A DNA stretch of 64,000 nt from Clostridia bacterium UC5.1-1C12 (GCA_001305055.1 BBZX01000006.1:1-64000), one strand, 5' to 3'. Shown: positions 51,149 to 63,475, counted from the first letter of the stretch. Translations and numbers: made by a program. Notes: generated by a model not told the origin, from the letters alone.

Positions 51149-53094
51149 TAACGTACGATTGAGCCATTCGGCAAATCACAGGCAGCTAATGCCAACTGTT
51201 CATCATTCTCTGTTTCACCGACCAAGATCATGCCTTGACTTTCAATACCGCGCAGCTTAGCAGGTTTAAGATTTGTTACTACGATCACTTGTCTGCCTAC
51301 CATTTCTTCAGGCGTAAAATGGGTCGCAATACCGCTGACAATCTGACGCACATCACCATTGCCTACGTCGATTTGGGAAACTAAAAGCTTATCCGCCTTA
51401 GGATGTTTTTCACATTTCAAAACTGTGCCTGTTTTTAATTCTAATTTAGAGAAATCATCAAAAGTAATTTCCGGTTTCTTTTCCACTTCTTTAACAGCTT
51501 CTTTTACTGGTTCAGCCGCTTTTTCATGATCCTTTTCGATAGTATCCAGCATTTCCTTTGCATCGATGCGGGCAAATAGAATCTCTGGTTTAGCGATGAC
51601 TTTTTTACCGCATTCCAAATGACCGAAGCTTTCGCAAGTATCTAAATCAGTTACTTCTGTATTCAACTGTGCGAAAATCTTTTTCGCCGTTTCCGGCAGG
51701 AATGGTTCAAGCAGAATAGCCGCAATGCGGATACCTTCAAGCAAATTATACAGCACTATCGCCAGACGATCATTTTTGCCTTCTTTCGCCAATGTCCAAG
51801 GTGTTGTCTCATCAATGTATTTGTTGCAACGTTTAAGCAGAACGAAAATTTCCGCAATCGCATCGCCAACGCGCAGCTCATCCATCTTCTTCTCAACACC
51901 CTTAACCGCGTTCATCGCCGCCTGTTTCAGTTCTTCATCCAGCGGTTCATTAACCTCAGGATTACTAATCACACCCTCAAAATATTTATTGGTCATTGAA
52001 ATGGTACGATTCACCAGGTTGCCGAGTACATTCGCCAAATCAGAATTGATTCTTTCAATCATCAGTTCCCATGTAATTGTGCCATCCTGAGCATAAGGCA
52101 TTTCACTTAGGCAGAAATAACGAACGGCATCGACACCGAAATACTTCACCAGCTCATCCGCATAGATGGCATTGCCTTTGGATTTACTCATTTTACCATC
52201 ACCGACTAAAAGCCAAGGATGACCAAATACCTGTTTAGGCAGTGGCTGTCCTAATGCCATCAGCATAATCGGCCAATAGATCGTATGAAATCTCAGAATA
52301 TCCTTACCGATGACATGAACATCTGCCGGCCAGTATTTCTTATAGTTTTCACCATGGCTGCCATCCGCATCAAATCCTAAGCTTGTAATATAGTTTGATA
52401 ACGCATCAATCCATACATAAACCACATGCTTATCATCAAAATCAACCGGAATACCCCATTTAAAAGAAGTTCTGGAAACGCAAAGATCCTGTAGTCCCGG
52501 TTTGATGAAATTATTCAGCATTTCATTTTTTCTTGATTCAGGCTGAATAAATTCAGGATGAGATTCAATATGATCAATCAAGCGCTGAGCATATTTCTGA
52601 AGATTGAAGAAATATGCTTCCTCCGTTGCTTTCTGAACTGGCCGGCCGCAGTCAGGGCATTTCCCATCGACAAGCTGACTTTCAGTCCAGAAGGACTCAC
52701 ATGGCGTACAATACAGTCCTTCATATTTACCTTTGTAAATATCGCCCTGTTCATAAAGCTTTTTAAATATTTTCTGTACCTGCTTTACATGATAATCATC
52801 GGTTGTTCTCACAAAATAATCGTAAGAAATATTCATCAGTTTATAATTCTCGCGAATCACATCTGCCACACCATCGACATATGCCTGTGGTGTAACTCCG
52901 GCAGCTACTGCCTTTTCTTCAATTTTCTGTCCATGTTCATCAGTTCCTGTCTGAAAGAATACATCATATCCCTGTGAGCGGCGATAACGGGCAATCGCAT
53001 CTGAAAGTATAATTTCGTACGTATTGCCGATATGCGGTTTCCCTGACGTATAGGCAATCGCCGTCGTCAAATAATATTTACCTTTATTTTTCAT
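51148..53094 (-). CDS. metG: Methionyl-tRNA synthetase
   Basis: 648 residues. Class I motifs are KPHIGNTYE and KMSKSKGN. Zinc-binding CTPC and CPDC sit near residue 130. The C-terminal tRNA-binding (EMAP-II/Trbp111-like) domain begins FDDFSKLELKTGTVLKCEKHPKADKLL. Start MKNKGKYYLTTAIAYTSG at 53094 is used rather than an upstream in-frame ATG inside the leader. Confidence 0.96.
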   Translation of the reverse strand: MKNKGKYYLTTAIAYTSGKPHIGNTYEIILSDAIARYRRSQGYDVFFQTGTDEHGQKIEEKAVAAGVTPQAYVDGVADVIRENYKLMNISYDYFVRTTDDYHVKQVQKIFKKLYEQGDIYKGKYEGLYCTPCESFWTESQLVDGKCPDCGRPVQKATEEAYFFNLQKYAQRLIDHIESHPEFIQPESRKNEMLNNFIKPGLQDLCVSRTSFKWGIPVDFDDKHVVYVWIDALSNYITSLGFDADGSHGENYKKYWPADVHVIGKDILRFHTIYWPIMLMALGQPLPKQVFGHPWLLVGDGKMSKSKGNAIYADELVKYFGVDAVRYFCLSEMPYAQDGTITWELMIERINSDLANVLGNLVNRTISMTNKYFEGVISNPEVNEPLDEELKQAAMNAVKGVEKKMDELRVGDAIAEIFVLLKRCNKYIDETTPWTLAKEGKNDRLAIVLYNLLEGIRIAAILLEPFLPETAKKIFAQLNTEVTDLDTCESFGHLECGKKVIAKPEILFARIDAKEMLDTIEKDHEKAAEPVKEAVKEVEKKPEITFDDFSKLELKTGTVLKCEKHPKADKLLVSQIDVGNGDVRQIVSGIATHFTPEEMVGRQVIVVTNLKPAKLRGIESQGMILVGETENDEQLALAACDLPNGSIVR

Positions 53095-53109
53095 GTCGCA
53101 TCCTCCTGC

Positions 53110-53330
53110 TTTAATAAAAAAAGATTCCGCCAAAGGACGAAATCTCGTGGTACCACCTTAATTTGTGTACATCGTACACCTCATCTGCTTAACGCGCAGT
53201 TACGTTTTTTCCTAACGATTCAGAAAAACAGTTCAGGAGCCATCTTCATACCCTTATCCCTGCGGATTTCCACCAGCCATCCGCTCTCTGTCAGTTCATT
53301 GGGTACTACTCTTTCCGTCTTAACCTTTAC
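53110..53330 (-). ncRNA. T-box leader of metG
   Basis: The minus strand carries the T-box core AAGGTGGTACCACG (about 53146-53159), followed by ATTTCGTCC...GGCGGAAT and TTTTTTT (the terminator/antiterminator switch). The AGAGAGCGGATGGCTGGTGG region is the stem I apex. An ATG followed by A at 53249-53247 is the likely methionine specifier. Uncharged tRNA-Met should stabilise the antiterminator and switch on metG and the GNAT gene. Confidence 0.92.
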
Positions 53331-53336
53331 TTGATT

Positions 53337-53365
53337 ATTATATGCAATTATTTTTCTTTAATCAA
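53337..53365 (-). promoter_or_regulatory. Promoter of the metG T-box transcript
   Basis: On the minus strand TTGATT (53365-53360), 17 bp, TATAAT (53342-53337), just upstream of the T-box. Confidence 0.8.
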
Positions 53366-53416
53366 GTAAAAGTCAATGATTCCTTAATTAAACCATGACT
53401 AAACAATCAAAAAGTA

Positions 53417-53800
53417 TTATTTTATCTTCATTGAGGGCAGTTTATCTTCCATAAAAATAAGATAGCGATCACTGAAATAATGCAGACCAATTATAAAGAA
53501 TAACGAAAGCTCCATCCCCACAAAGCCGAAGGACTGAATGAGAAGCCATGGTATCAGTCCCTGCATCACATAGATACCGCAGCCATATGGATGACAGTCA
53601 AATAGCGCCTCACCATTGGTTGCCTTACAAAATCTTAATATCGTAAGAAGCGTTAACAATGGCATAAATCTTACATATGTATGATAAAATTCAAGACTGA
53701 CGGCATTGCTGAGCAGAAACACAAAACAAATGGCCCAGAGTACATAGGGCGAAAATTGGATCAGCAAATCTACCATGATGCAATTCAGACGGTCAAACAT
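53417..53800 (-). CDS. Integral membrane protein of unknown function
   Basis: 127 residues with three to four hydrophobic segments and a Cys/His patch (RFCKATNGEALFDCHPYGCG). Not recognised. It stands alone between the metG leader and the phospho-beta-glucosidase. Confidence 0.6.
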   Translation of the reverse strand: MFDRLNCIMVDLLIQFSPYVLWAICFVFLLSNAVSLEFYHTYVRFMPLLTLLTILRFCKATNGEALFDCHPYGCGIYVMQGLIPWLLIQSFGFVGMELSLFFIIGLHYFSDRYLIFMEDKLPSMKIK

Positions 53801-53919
53801 TCAATCACCTCATGGCATTCTATGCTTAAGACCACTTATAAATGCACAAATCACTCAGCTAAAATAAGCAAAAGCAGGATCTCCTCATGAAAGATACTGC
53901 TTTATATAATATCATTTAA

Positions 53920-55379
<1,460 letters not shown>

Positions 55380-55388
55380 ATTCCACCT

Positions 55389-57238
55389 CTATTGTTCTTT
55401 CTTAGTAATCGCATATGAAATCGCAAATGATGCTCCCCATGCTACTGCCATCGTAATCAGCAGCATCAGGAAATTGCTTCCATTGTCTACATATGTTGCG
55501 ATACTTGTAATACCGGGCATTGAGAATGCATAGGTCACAACACCTAAGAGCATCGCCACAGCTCCGGCAATCGCACCGCCCAGCATCGCCGCATATAGAG
55601 GCTTCTTTCCGGCAGTGCATAACCATACAAGGCAGGTTCAGTAATGCCTAAAATACATACTAAGCCGGTAGAGATTGCTGCTGATCGGTTATCACTTGGT
55701 TTTTGCTTTAACGAATAAGCGAGGATTGCACCGGATACAGCTAAATTTGAATAGAAGAAATTAGGCAGCATATAATCATAACCTAAGGTTGATAAATTCT
55801 GCAGTTCAATGGCTGACCAGCCTTTAATACCAAAGATAATTGTTAAAGGAATGATGCCGCAGAACAACGCGCCGGCAAACGGACCTGCATTCGTAAATAA
55901 CCATGCGAACGTACCGGTCATAAGCTTAGCAATCTCATTGCCGATTGGAGCAGCAAAGGCTAGAAACAAAGGAGCAGCTATCAAGAATGACAACGCGCCT
56001 GAGAAGACAATGCGTAAATTCTTGGGCATTTTTTTATCAATGAAATGGAAGATCACCGAGAAGATCCACACTGACAATATTACCGGAAATATTGATGCTT
56101 TATAATTATAAGCCGGTATTGTCAGAAAACCAAAAGCGTAGCTGGTGATTCCTTCTGCCGGTGCTGCAAACGTAGAATACATCAAAATACCGGCTGTCAT
56201 GATACCAAATACTTCTTTTACTTTAAAAACGTTTAGCGGCATTAAAGCCGACGGTAAACGGCATGAAATAAAAGGGGGCGTCACCGACAGCATTTAATAC
56301 GGTAATGATTTGTGATGAAGCGTCCACTAAGCCTAAAGCGGTTATTAAAGCAACAATTCCCTTTATCATACCGCCGGCAACAATAGCGTATAATCCCGGG
56401 CTGACACAGGATGCCAGGGTATTGAGACCGCGGGTAATCAAGTTAGGCTTCTTTTCTTTAATATTACCGGTACTTGTGGATTCGGCAGTTACACCTGAAA
56501 TTTCAATAAATTCATTGAATACTTCAGGTACCGTAGTACCAATTACACATTGAATTTGTCCGCTTGATTCAACAACCTTTAAAATACCTTTCACATTTTT
56601 CAGCTTTTCAACATCAACCAAATCACGGTTAACCGGCACAATTCTCAATCGAGTAATACAGTGGAATACATTAGCGATATTTTCTTTGCCGCCGATAATT
56701 TCTAATATTTCTGAGCACATGGCGCCATATTCATACTTACTTAAATCTTTTTTCATCACATTCGCTTCCTTCCTGTAGGATTGGGCTACTCTTGTATCCA
56801 ATACCAATTGAACTGCTTCATAATTTTCAATCGTATACTTGCTGTCATTCGTATAAATCACAATTACTATTGGATCTAAGCCAGCTTCTTTAATCGCATC
56901 TATATCAAACTTAATCACCGGTTCATTTGCATGCACAGTGTCACCGGTTTTTTCAGCACTTCAAACCCCTTGCCGTTCAGGTTCACTGTATCAATACCGA
57001 TATGAACTAGAATTTCTAAACCATTTTCAGCAGTGAAACCCATCGCATGACCAGTAGGAAATAACATTGAGACAGTTCCGTTTACTGGTGCATAAATTAC
57101 ACCCTTTACCGGAATAATGCCAAAGCCGCTCCCCATTACACCGCTGCTGAATGTCTCGTCCTTGACTTCACACAAAGGAACATACTGTCCAACCGCAGGC
57201 GATAATACATCTATTTTAAGCTTTTTATTCATATCCAT
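55389..57238 (-). CDS. PTS beta-glucoside-type enzyme II with A-B-C domain order (three frameshifts)
   Basis: About 617 residues when repaired. IIA comes first (MGSGFGIIPVKGVIYAPVNG, active His in ILVHIGIDTV). IIB follows (YGAMCSEILEIIGGKENIANVFHCITRLRI, with the phosphorylated Cys in CITRLR), then the multi-span IIC domain. Indels: 56948-56953 (A run on coding strand), 56225-56229 and 55616-55618; each repair gives continuous family sequence (KKTGDTVHANEPV, NAAKRFKVKEVFG, ALPEKKPLYAAMLGG). The usual BglP order is B-C-A, so IIA at the N-terminus is notable. Ten bases separate it from the GH1 gene. Confidence 0.88.
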
Positions 57239-57330
57239 CGCTTATCCTTTCTTTTTTACTTGTCAGAACTGTTCTTACACTATTATGATATCTGTTAATG
57301 AATCCGTTTACAATTTCCGAATGAAACGCA

Positions 57331-57359
57331 TTGACTTACCAAACTTAATATTTTAAACT
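57331..57359 (+). promoter_or_regulatory. Candidate promoter of the AraC regulator
   Basis: TTGACT (57331-57336), 17 bp, TAAACT (57354-57359). AGGTGA precedes ATG 57376. The 137-bp gap is divergent with the PTS gene, so regulator sites probably lie here. Confidence 0.55.
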
Positions 57360-57375
57360 TAAGCCAGGTGATCCT

Positions 57376-58369
57376 ATGAACATAAAAAAACTAGAAGCTT
57401 CTTTATTTCAATTAACAAAATCTGAACAATATCATCAAGGCCATGATCCTTTAACACTGTCTGAGCGCTATAAAAATATCCAAAAGATTAACTATCAAGA
57501 CCACTCAATGTATTTATTTACTTTTAATTCACTCTTTGAAAATAAATATGTTATCGTAAATAAAGAATCACGTTTCACTTTTATTCCTGAGCATATTCAT
57601 ACAGTGATTGAATTTATTTATGTTTATTCAGGAAAATGTACACAGACAATCGATGGTAAGAAAGTTTTCATGGAACAAGGGGATATATGTATGTTAGATA
57701 CAAATGTACCGCATTCCATCGCCTATCTAAATGAAGAAGATATCATCATTCAATTGAAATTCGCAAGGAATATTTAACACAGGGTTTTTAAATCGTTTAG
57801 GGGATAATGGCATCATCAATAGTTTTTTACTTAATTCACTTTCTTCTAATGCTAAACATGACCAGTATCTATTATTTAAAAAACAAGAAGAGAATCAAAT
57901 TCACACAATTATTCAAAATATTTTATGTGAGCATTATGAACCGATATTTTGCAGTGACAAGGTCATTGACGCATATATGATTTTATTATTCTGTGAAATA
58001 TTGAGAAAATATAAAAATCAGCAGATGGATGAGAAGAATAACAAAAATCATTTAATGTCTATCTTAAACTACATCGAAGATCATTGCTTTACTACTTCGC
58101 TTCAAGACACCGCCGATGTTTTTGGTTTCACTCCTCAATATTTAAGTGCTTATATAAAAAAAGGCACTGGCAAATCATTTAAAGAATTGATCATTCTGCA
58201 AAGAATGTGTCAGGCATGTTTCTATTTATCAAATACCAAGATGCCGATTTATGAAATTGCCAATAAAGTAGGTTATGATAATTTAGGCTTTTTCTATAAG
58301 AAATTTGAAGCAATTTATAAAATGACACCGCAAAAATACCGTGAATTAAAAAATGATCCGATGCTTTAA
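57376..58369 (+). CDS. AraC-family transcriptional regulator (two frameshifts)
   Basis: About 331 residues when repaired. An N-terminal cupin-like sensor (ESRFTFIPEHIHTVIEFIYVYSGK, then EQGDICMLDTNVPHSI) and a C-terminal AraC HTH (TTSLQDTADVFGFTPQYLSAYIKKGTGKSFKEL ... IYEIANKVGYDNLGFFYKKFEAIYKMTPQKYR). One base is missing at 57757-57759 and one at 57785-57789. Divergent from the beta-glucoside PTS operon, it is the likely activator of that operon. Confidence 0.87.
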
Positions 58370-58375
58370 AATGTA

Positions 58376-58400
58376 AAAAAGGAATCCGAAGATCCCTTAT
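58376..58400. terminator. Terminator between the AraC and PHP genes
   Basis: AAGGAATC and GATCCCTT form an 8-bp stem with one mismatch and a CGAA loop; A/T runs flank it. Confidence 0.5.
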
Positions 58401-59349
58401 GCATCAATAAATTTCTTGGTAAAGATGGAAATTAGTTTATCATATTTAGGTTCAGCTCCGCTGACACCCATTTTAATACTTGGCTTTGTCTTGCCATGGA
58501 AATCACTTCCGCATGTTACTAAGCATGATGTCTCTTTGACGATCTGCAGATAACAGGCAATTTCCTCAGGACTATGATAACTGCTGAAGACTTCCAGTCC
58601 GCGTACACCGCAGTCAAGAATAGCTTTTAATGTTTCACTGTCACAGCCAAATGGTTTCTTTGGATGGGCAAGGATCGAAATACCGCCGGTATCCTTAATC
58701 AGCTCAACCATATCCTGCATCGTAGGGTAGGCTATATCAACATAGGCTGGTTTCCCTTGGGCAAAAAGTCCCAATAGAAATTTACATATGGGTTATCATT
58801 GCGTTCACCGCCGACACGATATGGCTTTAATAATTCTTCATCCGCATAAGCAGGATTGTTCAGAAGCTGTTCGCCAATCATTTCCCCGGTAATAATACCG
58901 GCATTGTTCATTGACAGAAGTAAATCCACATCAAGCTTCAAGCCGGTGACTGCTTCAAATTTATCCACTCGTTCGATGGAAGCCTTGCGCTCCTGTTTCA
59001 AATGGTAGTTGCTGAGCTGAATATAACGTTCATCTTTATAATCAATGCCATAACCTAACAGATGCAGATTCGTGCCATGGAAGGAACAATCCATTTCAAT
59101 GCCCGAGATATAATTAATTTGATAACGGCCGGCCAATATCGCCGCTTCAAAATTAGCCTTAATGCTGTTGTGATCAGCAATGGAAATTGTCTGAATACCA
59201 TTGCGCTTTGCCTGCGCGAACAGTTCCTCAACACTGAAATCACCGTCATCACTATAACGGGAGTGCATGTGCAGATCAACCTTATAAACACCGTCTCGCA
59301 CTTCCTGTACTGCTGGTGCAGGAACCACTGCAGGCTGTGGTTTTACCAT
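58397..59349 (-). CDS. PHP-domain phosphoesterase (one frameshift), possibly fused to the RDD protein
   Basis: About 318 residues. PHP metal motifs are VDLHMHSRYSDDGDFS, SIADHNS, GIEMDCSF, ILAHPKKP and CGSDFHGK, as in RNase AM/YciV-like 3'-5' phosphoesterases. One base is missing at 58763-58767 (WDFFAQGKPAYVD). No good ribosome site precedes ATG 59349. The frame upstream, read through a possible one-base deletion in the T7 run 59372-59378, joins the RDD protein through a Lys/Glu/Pro linker, so a two-domain membrane protein is possible. Confidence 0.85.
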
Positions 59350-59354
59350 TTCTT

Positions 59355-59870
59355 TTACTTCTTCAACTTCGTTTTTTTAGCAATTTTCTTCTTCACCGGC
59401 GCGCCTGCATCATATGCCGAAATCGTTCTTGTGTGTGTAATATAATCAACAATTGAACGGCCATATGGATCAATCAAAATAACCAGCAGATTGACAAGCA
59501 GATAAGCGATGATACCGATATAATTAAACAGCCAGTACAAAATGAAAAAAGGCAGACTGAAACCGATCAGTTCACGAAGCATGCATTGCAGTCTTGATGC
59601 CTTCTTCTTACTTAAGTCTACAACCCGGATATCAAAGGATACCGCGCCAAATGTCTGACCGTATGAAACCGCGATAAAGACATTGGTCAGCAGTAATGAT
59701 ACGATCATGAGAATTTCCACAAATGGATCGACCACATCAAGCATTCCTGCCGGCAGTATGCCCGCCAATACAAACAATACAATAATGTCCCATACCAGAA
59801 TAGGTAGAAGAATAATAACGATATTGCATAGGAATGCAAGACATTTACTTGTTAGCAGTTTATTTTTCAT
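59355..59870 (-). CDS. RDD-family membrane protein, possibly N-terminal part of an RDD-PHP fusion
   Basis: 171 residues from MKNKLLTSKCLAFLCNIVI to a Lys-rich end. Three to four membrane segments; SYGQTFGAVSFDIRVVDL and LIDPYGRSIVDYITHTRTI are typical of the RDD family. It overlaps the upstream gene's stop by 11 bp. The Lys-rich end becomes KKIAKKNEVEEVKEMVKP and runs into the PHP domain if one A is restored. Confidence 0.82.
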   Translation of the reverse strand: MKNKLLTSKCLAFLCNIVIILLPILVWDIIVLFVLAGILPAGMLDVVDPFVEILMIVSLLLTNVFIAVSYGQTFGAVSFDIRVVDLSKKKASRLQCMLRELIGFSLPFFILYWLFNYIGIIAYLLVNLLVILIDPYGRSIVDYITHTRTISAYDAGAPVKKKIAKKTKLKK

Positions 59871-60189
59871 GATAAGAGTCACCTTTCCCGCTTTCATATT
59901 GATAATAGCCATATTTCAGGAATAATCGATTTACGATTAGTGTTCCCCCGCCGCTGAAGCATAATACAAAAATCACTTTCAGCATTGGCTGGCTGCTGTC
60001 AATAAAACGATAGCTGATAAATAGGGCAAGCAGACAGAGTGCGATCGGCAGCATACTATGCCGCTTTATACTTGCCGGCTCCAGCTGATAACGCATTCCG
60101 CACTTGGGACAGCGCAGATGTGTGATACCGCTGAATAATCTGGAATCGATCCATGCATCACACAGATCACATCGAATTACTTTTTTCAT
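59860..60189 (-). CDS. Zinc-ribbon membrane protein
   Basis: 109 residues. An N-terminal CDLCDAW...CPKCGMRY zinc ribbon is followed by two membrane segments. Unknown function; it sits tightly between parB and the RDD gene. Confidence 0.7.
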   Translation of the reverse strand: MKKVIRCDLCDAWIDSRLFSGITHLRCPKCGMRYQLEPASIKRHSMLPIALCLLALFISYRFIDSSQPMLKVIFVLCFSGGGTLIVNRLFLKYGYYQYESGKGDSYHEK

Positions 60190-60190
60190 A

Positions 60191-61074
60191 CTAATCTTCT
60201 GCGTCTAAACAGTCAAGAATCTCCAATATACGATTCAGATCATCATATCCATGATAATGAATCACTAATTGCTTATTGTCAAGTGAAACCTTAGTCTGAA
60301 ATTTATCCTGAAGCCGGCCCTGCAGATCTGCAAGATGGGCATCCGGTTTCTTTTCAATCGTTGGTTTCTTTGGTTCATGAAGTTTTTCACTAAACCTTCA
60401 ACGGCTCTTACACTCAACTTTTCATTAATCGCCTGTTTCGCAATCAGTTCCATTGTTTCATGATCTTCTACATTAGCCATCGCACGCACATGCCCCATTG
60501 AAAGTTTACCGTCAATGACATAATTCTGAATTGACTTCGGCAGTTTCAGCAATCTCAGCATATTGGTCACATGCTCACGGGATTTGCCGACCCGCTTAGC
60601 CAACTGTTCCTGAGTATAACCAAGGCGTTCAATAATTTTTTGATAGCCGGCCGCTTCCTCAATGGCATTTAAATCTTCACGCTGAATATTTTCAAGCAGT
60701 GCGATTTCCATCATCTGCTGATCATCAAATTCCACCAAAATACCCGGAATTGTCTTTAATCCTGCCAGCTTAGCCGCACGCAGACGGCGCTCACCGGCAA
60801 CTAACTCGTAACCGGAAATTCCCTGCTTAACAAGAATCGGCGTGAAGACACCATGACTTGCGATGCTTTCTGAGAGTTCCTGCAGTTTCTTTTCATCAAA
60901 CTGTTTCCTCGGCTGATACGGATTCGGTTTGATCTCATCAATGGGCAGTTCCATTTTAGGACTGCTGCCCTCTGCATTGCCATGCTGAATATCTTCCAGC
61001 AGACTGCCGATGTCATCACCAAAGATCGCGTTCAGTCCCTGGCCCATACGCGGCTCTTCTTTTTTCTTTGCCAT
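60191..61074 (-). CDS. parB: Chromosome partitioning protein ParB/Spo0J (one frameshift)
   Basis: About 294 residues when repaired. The CTPase box region is PNPYQPRKQFDEKKLQELSESI with VAGERRLRA, then LLENIQREDLNAIEEA and the HTH SREHVTNMLRLL. One base is missing in the T5 run 60383-60387; repair restores the C-terminal dimerisation end KLVIHYHGYDDLNRILEIL-like sequence to TAG 60191. Abuts parA. Confidence 0.94.
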
Positions 61075-61853
61075 TATGCCGCCTCCTCACTGTTTTGTTT
61101 AACTACTTCGCTGGCTAAGCCCGCATAAGCCTTGGCTCCGTCACAGCGAATATCATATTCAAAAATTGACTGGCCATGGGAAGGCGCTTCCGACAATTTA
61201 ATGTTACGCGGAATATAGTTCTTATAAACCCGCTCTTTAAAATGCTTGCGCACTTCCTGCTGAACCTCAACGCTTAATTTAGTACGAGCATCAAACATCG
61301 TCAGCAGTACACCCTCAATAATCAGATTCTTATTAAATAGCTGCTGCACAAGGCGGATCGTCAGCAAAAGCTGAGTAACACCCTCTAATGCGTAATATTC
61401 ACACTGAATAGGAATCATGACTGCATCAGCTGCTGTCAAAGCGTTCGTATTCAGCAGACCCAATGACGGCGGGCAGTCAATGATAATGAAATCATATTCA
61501 TCCTTTACCTCATCCAGTTTATTCTTCAGCAGCATTTCTTTGCCTACTTCGAATTTAATCATCTGCAAATCAGCGCCAGCCAGTGAAATATTGGAAGGCA
61601 CTACATCAATCGGCGGTGTTGATAAAGTTTTGCGGATATCCTTCACATGATAATCTTCCATGATCAGATTATATACGCTGAGCTGATTTCCCTTTAAGGA
61701 TGCGCCGACACCCTGAGAAGCATTGCCCTGCGGATCAAAATCAACCAATAGTACCTTTTTGCCCAGATAACCTAAACCTGCAGCCAGATTAATACTCGTC
61801 GTTGTTTTGCCAACGCCGCCCTTCTGATTTGAAACTGCAATAATTTTACCCAT
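61074..61853 (-). CDS. parA: Chromosome partitioning ATPase ParA/Soj
   Basis: 259 residues and intact. Deviant Walker A KGGVGKTTTSINLA near the N-terminus, then LLVDFDPQGNAS and IIDCPPSLG. Its stop shares a base with the parB start. It acts with ParB on origin segregation and replication control. Confidence 0.95.
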   Translation of the reverse strand: MGKIIAVSNQKGGVGKTTTSINLAAGLGYLGKKVLLVDFDPQGNASQGVGASLKGNQLSVYNLIMEDYHVKDIRKTLSTPPIDVVPSNISLAGADLQMIKFEVGKEMLLKNKLDEVKDEYDFIIIDCPPSLGLLNTNALTAADAVMIPIQCEYYALEGVTQLLLTIRLVQQLFNKNLIIEGVLLTMFDARTKLSVEVQQEVRKHFKERVYKNYIPRNIKLSEAPSHGQSIFEYDIRCDGAKAYAGLASEVVKQNSEEAA

Positions 61854-61868
61854 ATGTACACTTCCTTC

Positions 61869-62627
61869 TTAACTCTTGGGGAAACGAATGATCATTTGAT
61901 AATCATCGTCCGTTTCAACTTCATTTAATTCGGCATTGATACCGGTTTTCAAGATCATAGAGAACGCCTGTTTCACCGTATTCACCGCAACTCGGATATC
62001 ACGGGCGAAGCCTTTAACACGCGTTTTCTTCTCATGATTCATCGATTCCTGAACTAATTTCTCTGTCTGAGCAACGTTCAGACCCTTTTTAACGATCTTT
62101 TCAAGAAATTCCTGCTGTTTCTCATTTTCCACACCGATCAGTGCCCGTGCGTGACGCTCCGTAATAATTTTACTGGAAACAGCATTTTGAATATTATCAT
62201 CAAGATTCAACAGACGAATTTTGTTCGCAATTGAGCTTTGTGATTTACCCATCTTCATTGCCAGCTGACTTTGTGTGCAGCCGGTTATTTTCATGATTTG
62301 AAGATAAGCCTTCGCTTCCTCAATCGCACTTAAATTCTCACGCTGTACATTTTCCACAAGCGCTAGTTCAGCCATCTGCATCTCATCAGCATCCATCACA
62401 TAAGCGCTGACCTCTGTCATACCCAGCAGCTGCATGGCTCTGAAACGGCGCTCACCGGCTACAATTTCAAAATGTCCCTTTGCCTCACGAACTGAAATTG
62501 GCTGAATCAGACCATTCTCCCGGATCGACTGAGCCAGATCAAACAGCGATTCTTCATTAAATTCCAACCGCGGCTGATAAGGATTGGGCACGATCCGCTC
62601 AATCGGTATAATCTTCGTTTCTTTCAT
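61869..62627 (-). CDS. noc: Nucleoid occlusion protein Noc (ParB paralogue)
   Basis: 252 residues and intact. Same ParB fold (NPYQPRLEFNEESLFDLAQSI, VAGERRFRA, LVENVQRENLSAIEEA) with a distinct HTH. Its position between rsmG and parA is the conserved place of noc in Bacillota. Noc coats DNA and keeps division off the nucleoid. Confidence 0.92.
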   Translation of the reverse strand: MKETKIIPIERIVPNPYQPRLEFNEESLFDLAQSIRENGLIQPISVREAKGHFEIVAGERRFRAMQLLGMTEVSAYVMDADEMQMAELALVENVQRENLSAIEEAKAYLQIMKITGCTQSQLAMKMGKSQSSIANKIRLLNLDDNIQNAVSSKIITERHARALIGVENEKQQEFLEKIVKKGLNVAQTEKLVQESMNHEKKTRVKGFARDIRVAVNTVKQAFSMILKTGINAELNEVETDDDYQMIIRFPKS

Positions 62628-62630
62628 CTT

Positions 62631-63351
62631 CTATTCTCCTCTTAACGGATTCTTCTTAATCTTAGCAAACGCCCTCGGATATTGCTTCGGCGTTGATTTA
62701 ACCTTCACAAATTCAACATTTACCCTTAAAGATCCGTCACTCAAATTCACATCACTGCTGTTTCTCAGCTCACAGCCTAAAACCGAATTGCTTTCTTGGC
62801 TGCCTCCACCTCTTCGTGACCGCCGGCGCCCTTCATGCGATAAAACTGCCGCCGACCCGAATAAAAGGAATACATAATTCAGAAAGCATCGGCAAATTTG
62901 CCACTGCTCTAGCTGTTACATGATCAAAACTCTCCCTGAAATCCGCACATGCCTCTTCCGCACGCGCATGCAGGCATTGAACATCCTCCAGTGCCAGTGC
63001 TTTAACTAATTCATTTAAGAACGTAACTCTTTTCCCCAAAGTTTCTATAATCGTGACCGATAACTGCGGATATACGATTTTCAGAGGAATTGATGGGAAA
63101 CCGGCTCCTGCGCCAACATCACACAAAGAACCGCTGATATCAAAAACAAAGCTTGGTAAAATGGAATCAAGAAAATGCTTTTCATAAATTTCATCAATCT
63201 GCGTAATCGCCGTTAAATTCATTTTTTCATTCCATTCCACAAGCATCTTTGCATAAACATCAAACTGCTGCTTCTGCTTATCGCTTAACTCGATGCCATG
63301 ACACCTGAGCGTCTCATAAAATGTGTCCTGTGTAAAATTTGCTGTCATCAA
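62631..63351 (-). CDS. rsmG: 16S rRNA (guanine-N7) methyltransferase RsmG (two frameshifts)
   Basis: About 240 residues when repaired. Motif I is CDVGAGAGFPSIPLKI, then VTIIETLGKRVTFLNEL and VTARAVANLPMLSELC. One base is missing near 62835-62838 (GGSFIA-MKGAGGHEEV) and one at 62779-62782. It methylates G527 of 16S rRNA; loss gives low-level streptomycin resistance. As in parB and mnmG, the breaks look like sequence errors. Confidence 0.93.
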
Positions 63352-63451
63352 TATTCCTCCAGTAAGTCATATTATATCAAAAAAACCGCTAAAGCTGAAT
63401 AACTATCCACTGGAAAGTGAGCTTTTTTAATAAAACCATAAAATCAAAGAA

Positions 63452-63475
63452 AGGAGAAACCTTGCGATTTCTCCT
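63452..63475 (-). terminator. Terminator of the right-edge gene
   Basis: On the minus strand AGGAGAAA (63475-63468) pairs with TTTCTCCT (63459-63452), followed by TTCTTTG. Confidence 0.75.

Noticed and set aside
60191..63351. parS or Noc-binding palindromes near parAB/noc
   Set aside because: I scanned for TGTTTCACGTGAAACA-like and ATTTCCCGGGAAAT-like sites and saw no convincing match.
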